From Natronosalvus halobius (GTDB lineage Archaea; Halobacteriota; Halobacteria; Halobacteriales; Natrialbaceae): DNA of 64,000 nt. Position numbers and translations under genes: made by a program. The stretch lies in assembly GCF_024138145.1 (NCBI RefSeq), contig NZ_CP099997.1, positions 2,356,001 through 2,420,000 of the forward strand, read 5' to 3'. Every line of letters starts with the position of its first letter. The stretch's first letter is position 1. The notes beneath the pieces are model-generated. The model was not told the origin of the DNA. It saw only the letters and a list, made by a program, of their open reading frames with translations, and ran no database searches. Of the stretch, positions 1-7,964 are shown in pieces.

Positions 1-93
1 ATTATCAGACGTGATAACCGACGGCAGCGGCCGAATTCTCCGGGTTTTCGGGCGAATACGAATAGGTCTACCGGCCGTTCGACGGCGGGTTTG

Positions 94-903
94 TTACGCT
101 TCGGCCCCGGCTGCTAACAAAAGCGCCGGCACGTCGAGGATTCCGGTCGCCTCGATCACGATGGTCGCCTCCGTTCGAGACGGCGTCCTGGACGCCTCGT
201 CGGCATCTTCGTCCTCGAGGACAAACTCGTCGCTCACGACGGTCTCGTCCGCGTCCACGCCAGCATCAGCACCAGAACCCGCCGAACCGCGGCGCGAAAT
301 ACGTCCCGTCGAGGAGGGCGAAGCCGAAGCGGAACCCGACTTCGACCGACTCCTCGAAAACCGCGACGATCGATCCCTGCGCCGCGTTCGCGACTCCTGG
401 CGCGGGCGGCGCTCACGTTCGACGAGCCCGCAGACGAGCGGGTGTTCGATGACGCCGCCGGCAACCCCGGGGTCCTCGACCTCGTCGGGCTCCAGGACGT
501 CGTCCTCGGCGATGTTGTGGACGCCGAGCACTTCGTCGACGCGAAGCGCCGCCGATTGCTGGTCGGTGGGTCGGTCGAGCACGACGAGTCGCTGTGCGGC
601 CGGCGCCGGCCCGACGGGGAAGTGGACGCGAGGGTCGACGATTGCGGTGATCTCCCCGCGGAGGTCGACCAGGCCTTCGACGGCCGCCGGCGACCGCGGC
701 ACCCGCGTGAGGTTCGTGTCTGCCGGCGGGTCTGTGACCGTCTTCACTTCGTCGACGGGGATGGCCAGGCGGTGGTCGCCCAGTCGGACGAAGATGAATC
801 GGACGCGTTCTTCTTCCTTGGCCTTCGTCTCGTCGGTCGTCTGTCGCTCGCTCGGGTCCTCGATACTGATCCCGAGGAGTCTGTCGGGTAACTCCGGAGC
901 CAT
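94..903 (-). CDS. cheW: CheW-like chemotaxis coupling protein with large disordered insertion
   Basis: A 269-residue protein. Residues about 33-162 show the CheW SH3-like fold: the FIFVRLGDHRLAIPVDEV opening, VEGLVDLRGEITAIVD in the middle, and VDEVLGVHNI. The usual closing strand and helix (ILDVPALLLAAG) appear only at 251-266. Between them, residues 163-245 are first Arg/Ser-rich and then acidic, and look disordered. CheW couples methyl-accepting receptors to the CheA kinase in the cytoplasm. The ATG at 903 gives a start next to the conserved N-terminus, and an AT-rich stretch near 931-938 could be its TATA box. No other che or fla gene lies in view, so it may be an orphan coupling or scaffold protein. 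The insertion could also be a pair of compensating frameshifts, but the ends share one frame. The CheW assignment is firm; the role of the insertion is unknown. Confidence 0.85.
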   Translation of the reverse strand: MAPELPDRLLGISIEDPSERQTTDETKAKEEERVRFIFVRLGDHRLAIPVDEVKTVTDPPADTNLTRVPRSPAAVEGLVDLRGEITAIVDPRVHFPVGPAPAAQRLVVLDRPTDQQSAALRVDEVLGVHNIAEDDVLEPDEVEDPGVAGGVIEHPLVCGLVERERRPRQESRTRRRDRSSRFSRSRSKSGSASASPSSTGRISRRGSAGSGADAGVDADETVVSDEFVLEDEDADEASRTPSRTEATIVIEATGILDVPALLLAAGAEA

Positions 904-1066
904 TGTCTGGTCGACTATCTCAGTCCACCACTAAAACGTTGCCTCTCCGAGGGGTCCCCCAGTTTGGCGGCTCGAGAAGTTTGCTCGTCGGGAGTTCACG
1001 ACCACGAGCGAGAACGGGAGTGAGGGTGAGAGCACGTGCGAAAGTGAGAACGAGAGACGAAAGGGC

Positions 1067-1073
1067 CTTAAGT
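1067..1073 (+). promoter_or_regulatory. Candidate TATA box for 7S RNA
   Basis: The sequence CTTAAGT lies about 25 bases before the predicted 5' end of the 7S RNA, the usual archaeal TATA-to-start distance. It is called from position and sequence only. Confidence 0.5.
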
Positions 1074-1089
1074 CACGGTCGACTATCCA

Positions 1090-1404
1090 GATGTGGACTA
1101 GGTCGGGCAGTTAGGCCCTGCTCACAACCCACGGTATGGCCTTCAGTGGGGACCGAAGCCCGCGGGCGTCCGGTCAGACCGGCCGGGGCCCCGGGAGCCA
1201 ACGTGGAAGCCTCGTCCGTCGGGGACAGCGGTCGACTATGACCGTCCGCAGGGACGACTCATCGTCGTTAGCCGGCGACAGCCCATCAGGCGCGGAAGCG
1301 AGCAGTGGACCGCCGGACACCTGTCGCTCGACGGGTTGCGGGGTGGAGGAGGCAACCGGGATTCCCCCGGCCGGAACGCCGGGCAACCACGGGGTCCAAC
1401 ACTC
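1090..1404 (+). ncRNA. Signal recognition particle 7S RNA
   Basis: This is the archaeal SRP RNA, the scaffold that binds SRP54 and SRP19 and docks on the ribosome. The Alu-domain start (GGTCGGGCAGTTAGGCCC) is at about 1101. The SRP54-binding helix 8 is recognisable at about 1285-1310 as CATCAGGCGCGGAAGCGAGC followed by AGTGG, with its GGAA tetraloop and asymmetric loop. The ends pair as archaeal helix 1 requires: TGTGGAC at 1092-1098 pairs with GTCC-A-ACA at 1394-1401, leaving one bulged A. The length of about 310 nt fits haloarchaeal 7S RNAs. The run GATCTTTT at 1411-1418 may be the termination site. Exact ends are uncertain by several bases. Confidence 0.9.
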
Positions 1405-1430
1405 ATAACCGATCTTTTGCGCTGCGTCGA

Positions 1431-1464
1431 AGCGAGACGCAGAGTGATCGCTCTGCGTCTCGCT
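1431..1464. terminator. Perfect 14-bp hairpin downstream of 7S RNA
   Basis: AGCGAGACGCAGAG (1431-1444) and CTCTGCGTCTCGCT (1451-1464) are perfect inverted copies around the six-base loop TGATCG. Outside them, CTTTTGC (about 1414-1420) and GCAAAAG (about 1474-1480) are also complementary, so the structure can extend. It lies between 7S RNA and the convergent mscS gene. A transcription-end or RNA-stability element for one or both is the likely role, but it could be a repeat relic. Confidence 0.5.
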
Positions 1465-1512
1465 GTTACTCGGCAAAAGCTCGACCACAAGCACTCCTCC
1501 TTCACCTTCACT

Positions 1513-1616
1513 CACTGCGTTCGCTTCGAGTTAGTCGTCGCCCGATCGTTCACTGCGTTCGCTTCGAGTCAGTCGTCGCCCGATCGTTCACTGCGTTCGC
1601 TTCGGGTCAGTCGTCG
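1513..1616. repeat. Three 38-bp tandem repeats overlapping the mscS 3' end
   Basis: Units begin at 1513, 1551 and 1589, each opening with CACTGCGTTCGCTTCG and continuing to AGTCGTCG; the first two also share CCCGATCGTT. The third unit overlaps the final codons and stop of mscS (stop complement at 1607-1609). Read on the minus strand, the first two units therefore each carry another Asp-Asp-stop string. The period is not a multiple of three, so this is not coding expansion. A related string recurs near 23790. Confidence 0.8.
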
Positions 1617-2536
1617 GCTGCCTCGAGCGTCGCCGGATTACCGACGTGCAACCCGCCATCGAGCGTCCGAACGGGGTAGGGAATGTCGATGCCCACCTCG
1701 TCGAATCGCTCCTTGACGCTCGTGACGTACTCCGCGCGGGTGCGGACGAAGTCGGCGCGAGAGGGGTTCGCGATCCAGAACCGCGACTGGAGGCCGACGT
1801 CGGAGTCCCCGAGTTCGGTGAGTCGCACCGATGGGCCGGGCTCGTCCATGATGTCGGGATGTTTCTCGGCTTCCTCGACGATGATGTCCGTCGCCTCCTG
1901 AATGTCGTCGTCGTAGCCGATCCCGAAGAGGAACTTCAGGCGGAGCCTGTCCGCCTCGACGGGATTTTTCAGGACGCCTTCAGTGAGGACGCTGTTGGGC
2001 ACCGTCAGCAGTTCGTTGTCGAAGGTTCGAACGCGGGTGACCCGCAGGCTGATGTCCTCGACGATGCCCGAATAGGTGCCGTCGTCCCACTCGATCCAGT
2101 CCCCGATACGGAACGGTTTGTCGGTGTAGATGAAGATCCCGGCAACGAAGTTCGAGATGACGTTCTGGAGCGCGAGGCCGATCGCGAGCGCGCCCGCGGC
2201 AGCGATCCCGGCCATCGACACGAGGAAGTTGCCGTAGTCGGCGGCGCCGAACGCGATGGCGACACCGAGAAAGAGGATCCCGAACCGGGTAACCACCAGC
2301 AACGGCGTCTGGGCGTGCCGATCGAGGCCGCGACGATCCATCGCCCGCCCGACGAGCGGAACGACGAGTGCCCGCCCGACGAACCAGACGAGGAGCAGCG
2401 TCACCAGGAAGACCAGGCCACTCTCGAGGGTCGCCGCGAGCGTCTCGTCGACCCAGGAGAGTCGGTCGAGTTGCTGACCGATCGGGCCGAGGCCACCCTG
2501 TAGCACCGTTCCCGTTCCGACCCCGCCCCCACTCAT
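1607..2536 (-). CDS. Small-conductance mechanosensitive channel (MscS family)
   Basis: A 309-residue membrane protein. Three hydrophobic helices (about 38-60, 85-105 and 110-135) precede the MscS signature: a Gly/Ala-rich pore helix (MAGIAAAGALAIGLALQNVI), then GIFIYTDKPFRIGDWIEWDD of the beta domain, and an alpha/beta C-terminal domain. Such channels open under membrane tension and release solutes after osmotic downshock. The ATG at 2536 overlaps the TGA of the upstream YhbY-like gene (ATGA), so the two are probably translationally coupled. Its 3' end runs into the tandem repeats at 1513-1616. This is one of two MscS paralogues in the window; the other is at 30445. Confidence 0.9.
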   Translation of the reverse strand: MSGGGVGTGTVLQGGLGPIGQQLDRLSWVDETLAATLESGLVFLVTLLLVWFVGRALVVPLVGRAMDRRGLDRHAQTPLLVVTRFGILFLGVAIAFGAADYGNFLVSMAGIAAAGALAIGLALQNVISNFVAGIFIYTDKPFRIGDWIEWDDGTYSGIVEDISLRVTRVRTFDNELLTVPNSVLTEGVLKNPVEADRLRLKFLFGIGYDDDIQEATDIIVEEAEKHPDIMDEPGPSVRLTELGDSDVGLQSRFWIANPSRADFVRTRAEYVTSVKERFDEVGIDIPYPVRTLDGGLHVGNPATLEAADD

Positions 2537-2787
2537 CGATGGATTACTGCCGTGTGCCCTCGCGTGTCGATCAACCGGCCGTTGACCCGCTCGGCGAGGT
2601 CGGCGGCCTTCTCCTCCGTGGAACTGCCTGCTCGTGCTGCCCGAAGGAACTTGACCTTGACGAGGTTCTCGTTCGCGAGCTGATCGTTGAGTTCGTCGAC
2701 TACCGCGTCGACGCCGCTCTTTCCGACCCAGACGGTGACGTCGAGGTCGTGTGCGCGACGCTTGAGTTCCTGCTCGTGATCGTTCAT
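2533..2787 (-). CDS. YhbY/CRM-domain RNA-binding protein
   Basis: An 84-residue protein consisting of a single CRM domain of the YhbY type. It starts MNDHEQELKRRAHDLDVTVW and contains the VGKSGVDAVVDELNDQL segment, the equivalent of the family GxxG RNA-binding loop, then LVKVKFLRAAR and a closing GRLIDTRGHTAVIHR. YhbY proteins associate with ribosomal precursors. The ATG at 2787 is chosen because upstream sequence in the same frame lacks similarity and is rich in Ser/Thr/Ala, as expected of read-through. The TGA overlaps the mscS start. RNase P component 4 lies just upstream on the same strand, a grouping consistent with RNA processing. Confidence 0.85.
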   Translation of the reverse strand: MNDHEQELKRRAHDLDVTVWVGKSGVDAVVDELNDQLANENLVKVKFLRAARAGSSTEEKAADLAERVNGRLIDTRGHTAVIHR

Positions 2788-2848
2788 GGACCGCCCTATG
2801 TGCGCGGGCACTTTCAATGTCGCGAAACGCGAAACGGCCGAGCGACCG

Positions 2849-3124
2849 TCACTCGTACGGATAGCGCGCCTGACTCCCGCAATCGCAGGTGACGACGACG
2901 TGGCCGTCGCGCAGGCGAACGCGGGCGTTCTTCCCCGGGCGGAGGTAGGCGTCGCAGGCGTCGCAGGTGAAGCGCTTGAATCGTCGTGGGAGTTCGAGCC
3001 GATTTCGTTCGGCGATTCGACGAGCGAGCCTGACGTAGGCGCTCGCACGCTCGTCGTCGCCGTCGGCGGCGGCCGCTCGAGCGAGGGCGTGGAGGCGCTC
3101 GATTCGCTCGGCAGCGACGCTCAT
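2849..3124 (-). CDS. rnp4: Ribonuclease P protein component 4 (Rpp21/Rpr2 family)
   Basis: A 91-residue protein with an N-terminal helical half (ERIERLHALARAAAADGDDE, then RLARRIAERNRLELP) and a zinc ribbon made of C53/C56 (FTCDACDAYL) and C80/C82 (VTCDCGSQARYPYE). This is the Rpp21 architecture. The protein belongs to archaeal RNase P, which removes 5' leaders from pre-tRNA. It lies 61 bp upstream of the YhbY-like gene in the same direction, so the two and mscS may share a transcript. The length is normal for the family. The second Cys pair is spaced CxC rather than CxxC. Confidence 0.9.
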   Translation of the reverse strand: MSVAAERIERLHALARAAAADGDDERASAYVRLARRIAERNRLELPRRFKRFTCDACDAYLRPGKNARVRLRDGHVVVTCDCGSQARYPYE

Positions 3125-3325
3125 CGTCGGTTCGTTCGGTCGTCGCCTGTAACTAGGTACCGAAATCCAGCGGCCTCGGACGGGACGGCGACCTCGAGTG
3201 TGTCAGACGACGCACCGACGTGTCGATGCCGCAATACTGTTATACGGCTCCCGGTGAACTACTTGTGAGAACAGACCGTGATTCCCAGTGGGACAGCGAC
3301 CGCCGACGGCGGAGACGCGACCGCG

Positions 3326-5176
3326 ATGGACCGACGCTCCCTGCTCGCCGCGACCGCTGCCGGCTGCTCGCTGTCGCTGAGTGGCTGCGTCCGCGAGCTT
3401 CGAAGCGCCGTCAACCGGGATCGACTCGAACCGCTCTCGGTGACGATCACGACCCAACCGGCCGACGGCGACCGGCAATCGATTCGACTCAGCCGGGAGA
3501 TCGCCGCAAACCTCGAGGCCGTCGGGATCGACGTCCACGTCGAGCTCCGGTCGCCCCAGGAACTTCGCCGACAGGTCCTGGTCAACCACGATTTCGACCT
3601 GGTGGTCGATCGCCACCCCGGCGGCACGGATCCCGATTTCCTGTACGAAGCGCTCTACTCCCGGTACGCCGAGGAATCGGGCTGGCAGAACCCGTTCGGC
3701 GTCACGAACATGGCGGTCGACGACCTGCTCGAGCGCCAGCGCCGGGTCGCGGGTGCGGACCGACGCGAGGTAGTCGAGCAACTGGCGACGCTGGTCGCCC
3801 GCGAACAGCCGTTCGTCCCCATCTGTCGACCCGACGAGGTTCGGCTGGTCCGCACCAGCCGATTCGACGGCTGGCGCGCCGAGGACATCACGACGCGACT
3901 TGGCTACCTCGGGCTCGAGCCAGTCGGCGAAGGCGGACAGCTACGCGGTGCGATCATGGACGCTGCCCCGTCACAGAACGTCAATCCCCTCTCGGCGGCC
4001 TACCGGGGACCGGACCCAGTCGTCGACCTCATGTACGATCCACTCGTCATCGAACCGCCGGACGATGACGAGGTCGTGGCGTGGCTCGCCAAGGACTGGA
4101 CCTGGACGGGTGGTGAGGGCGGTGGTGACGGTGACAGTAACGGTAACGATGGGGGCGACGGCAGCGATGACGGCGATGACGGCGACGGCAATACCGGCGA
4201 TGGCGGCGATAGCGACGACGGCAACGACAACGACGACGGCACCCTCGAAGTCACCCTCCGCGAGCACGCCTTTCACGACGGCGAACCGGTGACGGCCGAC
4301 GATGTCCGGTTCACCTACGAATTCCTCGCGGACACCTCGATGGGGACGAGCGACGTTCCGGCCCCGTCCCCGCGGTACCGGGGCCGGATCTCGGCCGTCC
4401 AGTCGGTCGACGTGCTCGACGAACGAACGCTCGAGTTTACCGTCGACGGCACCGAAGCCATCGCCGAACGAGCGCTCGTCGCACCCATCCTCCCGCGACA
4501 CGTCTGGGAGTCGCGATCCGACCCGCCGAACGTTCCCGGCGTTCGCCTCGCACAGGGAACGACCAAGGCGCTCGTCGCGAACAACTTCCCGCCTATCGGC
4601 AGCGGCCCCTACCAGTACGCCGACCACGTGGATCGCCAACACCTCACGCTCGAGCGCTCCGCCGGTCACTTCACGACCCGCGAAGAGGTGGACCTGCCGG
4701 CGCCGACCGCCGAATCGTTCCGGGTCCAGATCGACCCGCGGAGCACCTCCGCCATCTCGCTTATTCGTGACGGCGACTCCGACGTGACGATTTCGCCGCT
4801 CGAGGCGTACGTCCTGGACGACGTCGAATCCGACGACGACGTCGAGCGGATCGAGTCGGAGACGGCGGCGTTCTACCACCTCGGGTTCAACGTCCGGCGT
4901 GCGCCGTTCGGCGACCCGTACTTCCGTCGGGCGGTCGCCGGCGTGATCGACGAGGCGTGGCTCGCCGAGACGGTGTTTCACGGCCACGCCGACCCGATCG
5001 CGACGCCGCTGTCCCCGGCGTGGACGCCGTCGTCGCTGGCGTTCGACGACGAGAACGGAGACCCCGTCGTCCCCTTCCACGGCTCCGACGGAAATCTCGA
5101 CGTCGACGCCGCTCGAGCGGCGTTCGAGGACGCGGGGTACCACTACGACGGCGACGCCCTGGTGGTGAGACAGTAA
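3326..5176 (+). CDS. Family 5 (Dpp/Opp-type) ABC substrate-binding lipoprotein
   Basis: A 616-residue exported protein. The start at 3326 is chosen because it gives a compact Tat lipoprotein signal, MDRRSLLAATAAGCSLSLSG followed by Cys21. An upstream ATG in the same frame (3278) adds 16 residues with no signal character. Family 5 features include HAFHDGEPVTADDVRFTYEF, IGSGPYQ and FNVRRAPFGDPYFRRAV. A Gly/Asp/Asn-rich run (encoded about 4110-4240) interrupts the domain. The family binds peptides, nickel or other small solutes outside the cell and hands them to an ABC permease, but no permease or ATPase gene is next to it. A TATA-like string near 3237-3243 precedes it. The stop overlaps the PAP2 start (TAATG). 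The substrate is unknown. Confidence 0.85.
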   Translation: MDRRSLLAATAAGCSLSLSGCVRELRSAVNRDRLEPLSVTITTQPADGDRQSIRLSREIAANLEAVGIDVHVELRSPQELRRQVLVNHDFDLVVDRHPGGTDPDFLYEALYSRYAEESGWQNPFGVTNMAVDDLLERQRRVAGADRREVVEQLATLVAREQPFVPICRPDEVRLVRTSRFDGWRAEDITTRLGYLGLEPVGEGGQLRGAIMDAAPSQNVNPLSAAYRGPDPVVDLMYDPLVIEPPDDDEVVAWLAKDWTWTGGEGGGDGDSNGNDGGDGSDDGDDGDGNTGDGGDSDDGNDNDDGTLEVTLREHAFHDGEPVTADDVRFTYEFLADTSMGTSDVPAPSPRYRGRISAVQSVDVLDERTLEFTVDGTEAIAERALVAPILPRHVWESRSDPPNVPGVRLAQGTTKALVANNFPPIGSGPYQYADHVDRQHLTLERSAGHFTTREEVDLPAPTAESFRVQIDPRSTSAISLIRDGDSDVTISPLEAYVLDDVESDDDVERIESETAAFYHLGFNVRRAPFGDPYFRRAVAGVIDEAWLAETVFHGHADPIATPLSPAWTPSSLAFDDENGDPVVPFHGSDGNLDVDAARAAFEDAGYHYDGDALVVRQ

Positions 5177-6012
5177 TGTTCCTCCAGACGCTCACGCAGG
5201 TGGTCGTCGTCGTCGCTGCCATGATCGTCGTCTCGACAGCGGCGTTCGCGGGTCGGCAGCGACTGGTCGAAACCGCTCGGGACTGGCGCCGGCGGGTGGC
5301 GGGGATCCTCCCGATCGTGCTCGTCCTCGTGTCCGTGTTGTTGTTCAACAGCGTCGCCAGGGACCTCGCCCCCGAGGTGTCCTGGATGATCGGCTGGGAA
5401 CTCACCGGGATGATCTACGACATCGAGGGCGACTTCATCGTCTGGCTGCAGGCCCAGGCGACCCCCGAGGTGACGGCGTACTTCTCGTTCATCTACATCT
5501 ACGGCTACGTCTTCGTCCTCGTGTTTCCGGTGATCGCCTACTTCCTGCTCCCGAACACGCGCCCGCTCCGGGAACTGCTCGCGGCGTACACCCTCAACTA
5601 CACCCTCGGGCTCGTCTGCTACGTGTTCGTCATCGCCTTCGGTCCCCGGAACATGATGCCCGAACTCATCCAGGCGCTGCTGTACGACACGTACCCGCAG
5701 TACCAGCACCTCACCCGCCAGGTTAACCGCAACACCAACGTCTTCCCGTCGCTCCACGCCTCGCTCTCGACGACGGTCGCCCTGCTCGCCTACCGAACTC
5801 GCGAGGTCTACCGCGGCTGGTTCTGGCTCGCCGCCTGGCTGGCCGTCAGCGTCTCCCTCTCGACGATGTACCTGGGCATCCACTGGGCCATCGACGTGGT
5901 CGCGGGCATCGGCCTCGCCTGGCTCGCCGTCGAGCTCTCGACGCACCTCGTGGGCCGCTGGTCGGTTTACGACGGACTCGAACGTCGTGGGTTGTGGAAT
6001 CGGAGCCCCTGA
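5176..6012 (+). CDS. PAP2/Aur1-like membrane phosphatase or phosphotransferase
   Basis: A 278-residue protein with about six membrane helices and the lipid-phosphatase motifs FPSLHA (190-195, catalytic His194) and LGIHWAIDVVAG (His236, Asp240). The layout, with a long hydrophobic N-terminal half and the SLHA / HxxxD motifs near the C-terminus, is that of the PAP2_3 (inositol phosphotransferase-like) branch. The active site should face outward and act on lipid phosphates or transfer a phospho-alcohol. The ATG at 5176 overlaps the previous TAA, so it is likely co-translated with the binding protein, though no functional link is evident. The stop lies inside a hairpin (6006-6025), and tandem repeats follow. 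Confidence 0.85.
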   Translation: MFLQTLTQVVVVVAAMIVVSTAAFAGRQRLVETARDWRRRVAGILPIVLVLVSVLLFNSVARDLAPEVSWMIGWELTGMIYDIEGDFIVWLQAQATPEVTAYFSFIYIYGYVFVLVFPVIAYFLLPNTRPLRELLAAYTLNYTLGLVCYVFVIAFGPRNMMPELIQALLYDTYPQYQHLTRQVNRNTNVFPSLHASLSTTVALLAYRTREVYRGWFWLAAWLAVSVSLSTMYLGIHWAIDVVAGIGLAWLAVELSTHLVGRWSVYDGLERRGLWNRSP

Positions 6013-6096
6013 GCGACTTCAGGGGAACGGGCCAGAGGAACGACTTCAGGGGAACGGGTCAGAGGAACGACTCCAGAGGGACGGGACCAGAGGAAC
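6006..6096 (+). repeat. Stop-codon hairpin plus three 27-28 bp tandem repeats
   Basis: CCCCTGA at 6006-6012 contains the PAP2 stop and pairs with TCAGGGG at 6019-6025 across a six-base loop. Starting at 6015, three units of about 27 bases follow (6015, 6042, 6069), each of the form GACTTCAGGGGAACGG followed by an AGAGGAAC-type end. A degenerate fourth piece follows. The hairpin could serve as a 3' transcript end. Confidence 0.75.
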
Positions 6097-6200
6097 GGGG
6101 TCAGGGAGCGCATCAAGAGAATCCTGGACGACATCTCGCCACCGAAGCCGCGGCTGTCGCTCTCGAACCGAAAATCGCAAAAGTACCGTCGAAAGCGGCC

Positions 6201-6620
6201 TCAGTCGTCCTCGAGCGCGTCGGCGATACGGTTGAGCGCGCGGGTCTGATCGCGCAGTTCGTCGCGGACCTGTCGAACCTCGCGAACGAGTTCCTCGTTG
6301 CCGACCTCGTCGCCTCCGCGACCACCGGGGCCGCCTGGTCCCGGCCCACCGGGGCCGCCGCCCATCATGCCGCCCATCATCTGGGCGAGTGGGTTGCCGC
6401 CCATGCCGCCGGGTCCGCCGCCACCGCCACCGCCGAACGGACTCTCCGGTGGCCCCTCGCCCTCCTCGGCTTCCGCCTCACGTTTTTCGCGGATCTCTTC
6501 GACGCGCTCGCGGAAGGATTTTTCCTCGCCGTCGCTGTCGCCGTCTCCGCTGTTATCGACGTCGACGTCGACGTCGGTCTCCTCCCCCGCACCGGCGTCG
6601 TTATCGTGATCGTCTGCCAT
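6201..6620 (-). CDS. Acidic, Gly/Met-rich coiled-coil protein of unknown function
   Basis: A 139-residue protein (a start three codons upstream, at 6629, is also possible). It has three parts: an acidic N-terminus (1-34) and a charged helix (about 35-55); a Gly/Pro/Met-rich middle (61-103) containing NPLAQMMGGMMGG; and a C-terminal heptad-like helix, ELVREVRQVRDELRDQTRAL, ending near 137. No enzyme motif is present. The architecture suggests an oligomerising or adaptor protein. The middle resembles low-complexity linkers of co-chaperones, but I do not recognise the family. It lies downstream of the DUF2797 gene on the same strand and has its own upstream gap. Confidence 0.7.
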   Translation of the reverse strand: MADDHDNDAGAGEETDVDVDVDNSGDGDSDGEEKSFRERVEEIREKREAEAEEGEGPPESPFGGGGGGGPGGMGGNPLAQMMGGMMGGGPGGPGPGGPGGRGGDEVGNEELVREVRQVRDELRDQTRALNRIADALEDD

Positions 6621-6711
6621 ACCCGTCATTCTCGAGCACGGCGGAAAAGGATTGTTATCTCGGGAGTTTGGGCACCGGAACCCCGGTCGAGCACGGCCTC
6701 GACTGATGCAC

Positions 6712-7593
6712 TCACCGCCGAGTAGCGAACGAGCCGAGCGACGACTGAAGCCGCCGCCCCTCGGTATCGGCGGCCTCGAGTTCGTACCCCACCAGATCCC
6801 GCATGTCGACGACGTACGTCGTCCCACCGCGCTCCAGGACGAGCAGTCGCCCCTTCGTCCCGACGACAGTCCCCGCAGCGATGGTCTCCTGGACGGGTCG
6901 ATGATCGAGGTCCATACCGTATGCGAAGTCGAACCGGTCGATGACGTCGAACGCGTCGCGGTCGAGCAGCGCGTTCCAGGCGTCGTCGTCGACCACGCTG
7001 GCCAGCGTCTCGATCTTCGCGTCGGTTCGCACGCGGTCGACCAGCCCCTGCTCGCGGGCGATTTCGGCCTCGAGTTCGCGGGCGATGCGGCCGTTCGAGA
7101 CGGTATGGACGTGGGCAGCGCGGTCAGCCCCCTGCTCGCGAAGCCGGGTCTCCAGGCGCCACGATCGGGTGACGCCGACCTTGAACGTCCCCGGCGCGAA
7201 CGCCGCGAGGTAGACCGCGTGCTCCTCGTAGCAGTCCATCTCGTCTTTCAGGCAGGTACCGGTACACCGAGCGCAGACCCAGGTGCTCGTGTGGTACTCG
7301 CAGTAGGGCGCCTCCGGGCGGTCACAGGGGTGGTGGACGTCGCCCTCGAGGGACCCGGCGCAGTGGCGGGTTCCGAGGGCGTACTCCAGGACGGTGCCCG
7401 GTTCGAGAGTGAGCGGGGCGACGGTTCGGTCGTCCCTCGCGGTCGCTTCGGGGTCACTGAGCAGCAAGACGGCGTCACTCAGCGGCGTCGGATCGGTCGT
7501 TTCGGCGTCCGCACTCGAGGTGGCATCCGATATCTCGACGTCCGCCCCGTCCGCCGACACCGGGCGGCGAGGTCTGTACCCGACGACTTGCAC
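6712..7593 (-). CDS. DUF2797 family zinc protein
   Basis: A 293-residue protein. A Cys/His-rich block at about 77-120 (HCAGSL, HPCDRP, APYCEYH, WVCARCTGTCLK, DCYEEH) looks like a compound zinc site. It is followed by VYLAAFAPGTFKVGVTRSWR and LETRLREQGAD. That second block resembles the core of GIY-YIG nucleases (a Tyr strand, then KVGVT and RL), but no activity is shown. A beta-rich C-terminus follows (TVVGTKGRLLVLERGGTTYV). The arrangement matches DUF2797, common in haloarchaea and of unknown function. It stands alone between the Gly-rich protein and the zinc microprotein, all on the minus strand. Confidence 0.75.
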   Translation of the reverse strand: MQVVGYRPRRPVSADGADVEISDATSSADAETTDPTPLSDAVLLLSDPEATARDDRTVAPLTLEPGTVLEYALGTRHCAGSLEGDVHHPCDRPEAPYCEYHTSTWVCARCTGTCLKDEMDCYEEHAVYLAAFAPGTFKVGVTRSWRLETRLREQGADRAAHVHTVSNGRIARELEAEIAREQGLVDRVRTDAKIETLASVVDDDAWNALLDRDAFDVIDRFDFAYGMDLDHRPVQETIAAGTVVGTKGRLLVLERGGTTYVVDMRDLVGYELEAADTEGRRLQSSLGSFATRR

Positions 7594-7639
7594 GGTCGTC
7601 CTTCGGACCCGCGATAGAAAGCCGTGACGCTCGCCCCCG

Positions 7640-7816
7640 TCAGGGCCACTCGCACGCGGCGCCGACGGTCAACGCCTGCTCGTCGATGTACGCCGCGAGA
7701 CACGCGTAGTTGCAGAACTGGCCCGCCCGTTCGCGGCCGTCGTCCGTCGCCTCGCTCACGAAGACGGGGTCGTGACACTCCACGTCGCTGCCGCAGTAGG
7801 TGCAGTCGGTGGCCAT
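7640..7816 (-). CDS. Small zinc-finger microprotein
   Basis: A 58-residue open frame starting MATDCTYCGSDVECHDPVFV and ending VGAACEWP. It has C5xxC8 and C35xxxC39 pairs (CTYCG, then QFCNYACLAAYI), the spacing of treble-clef/TRASH-like zinc sites. Acidic composition and conserved-looking motifs support a real gene despite the length. It lies 46 bp upstream of the DUF2797 gene on the same strand, so co-transcription is possible. A second protein with the same Cys layout is at 59609. The function is probably protein or nucleic-acid binding, which is inference. Confidence 0.75.
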   Translation of the reverse strand: MATDCTYCGSDVECHDPVFVSEATDDGRERAGQFCNYACLAAYIDEQALTVGAACEWP

Positions 7817-7964
7817 ACCCGTCTATCGGCCAGCGAAGAGGAAGGTGTTACCCCGCCGTGTTCGTCAGAAGCCAACAGCCGTGCCACAACAGCCAGGCCG
7901 GAACGGACGACTATATTTCGTCGATAGCACAAGGAATATAGACCCAGGGGCGGAATCACTGGTC

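Noticed and set aside
163-420. Frameshifted CheW
   Set aside because: Both ends of the CheW domain are in one frame and no alternative frame gives a clearly better protein through the middle, so I kept an intact gene with an insertion.
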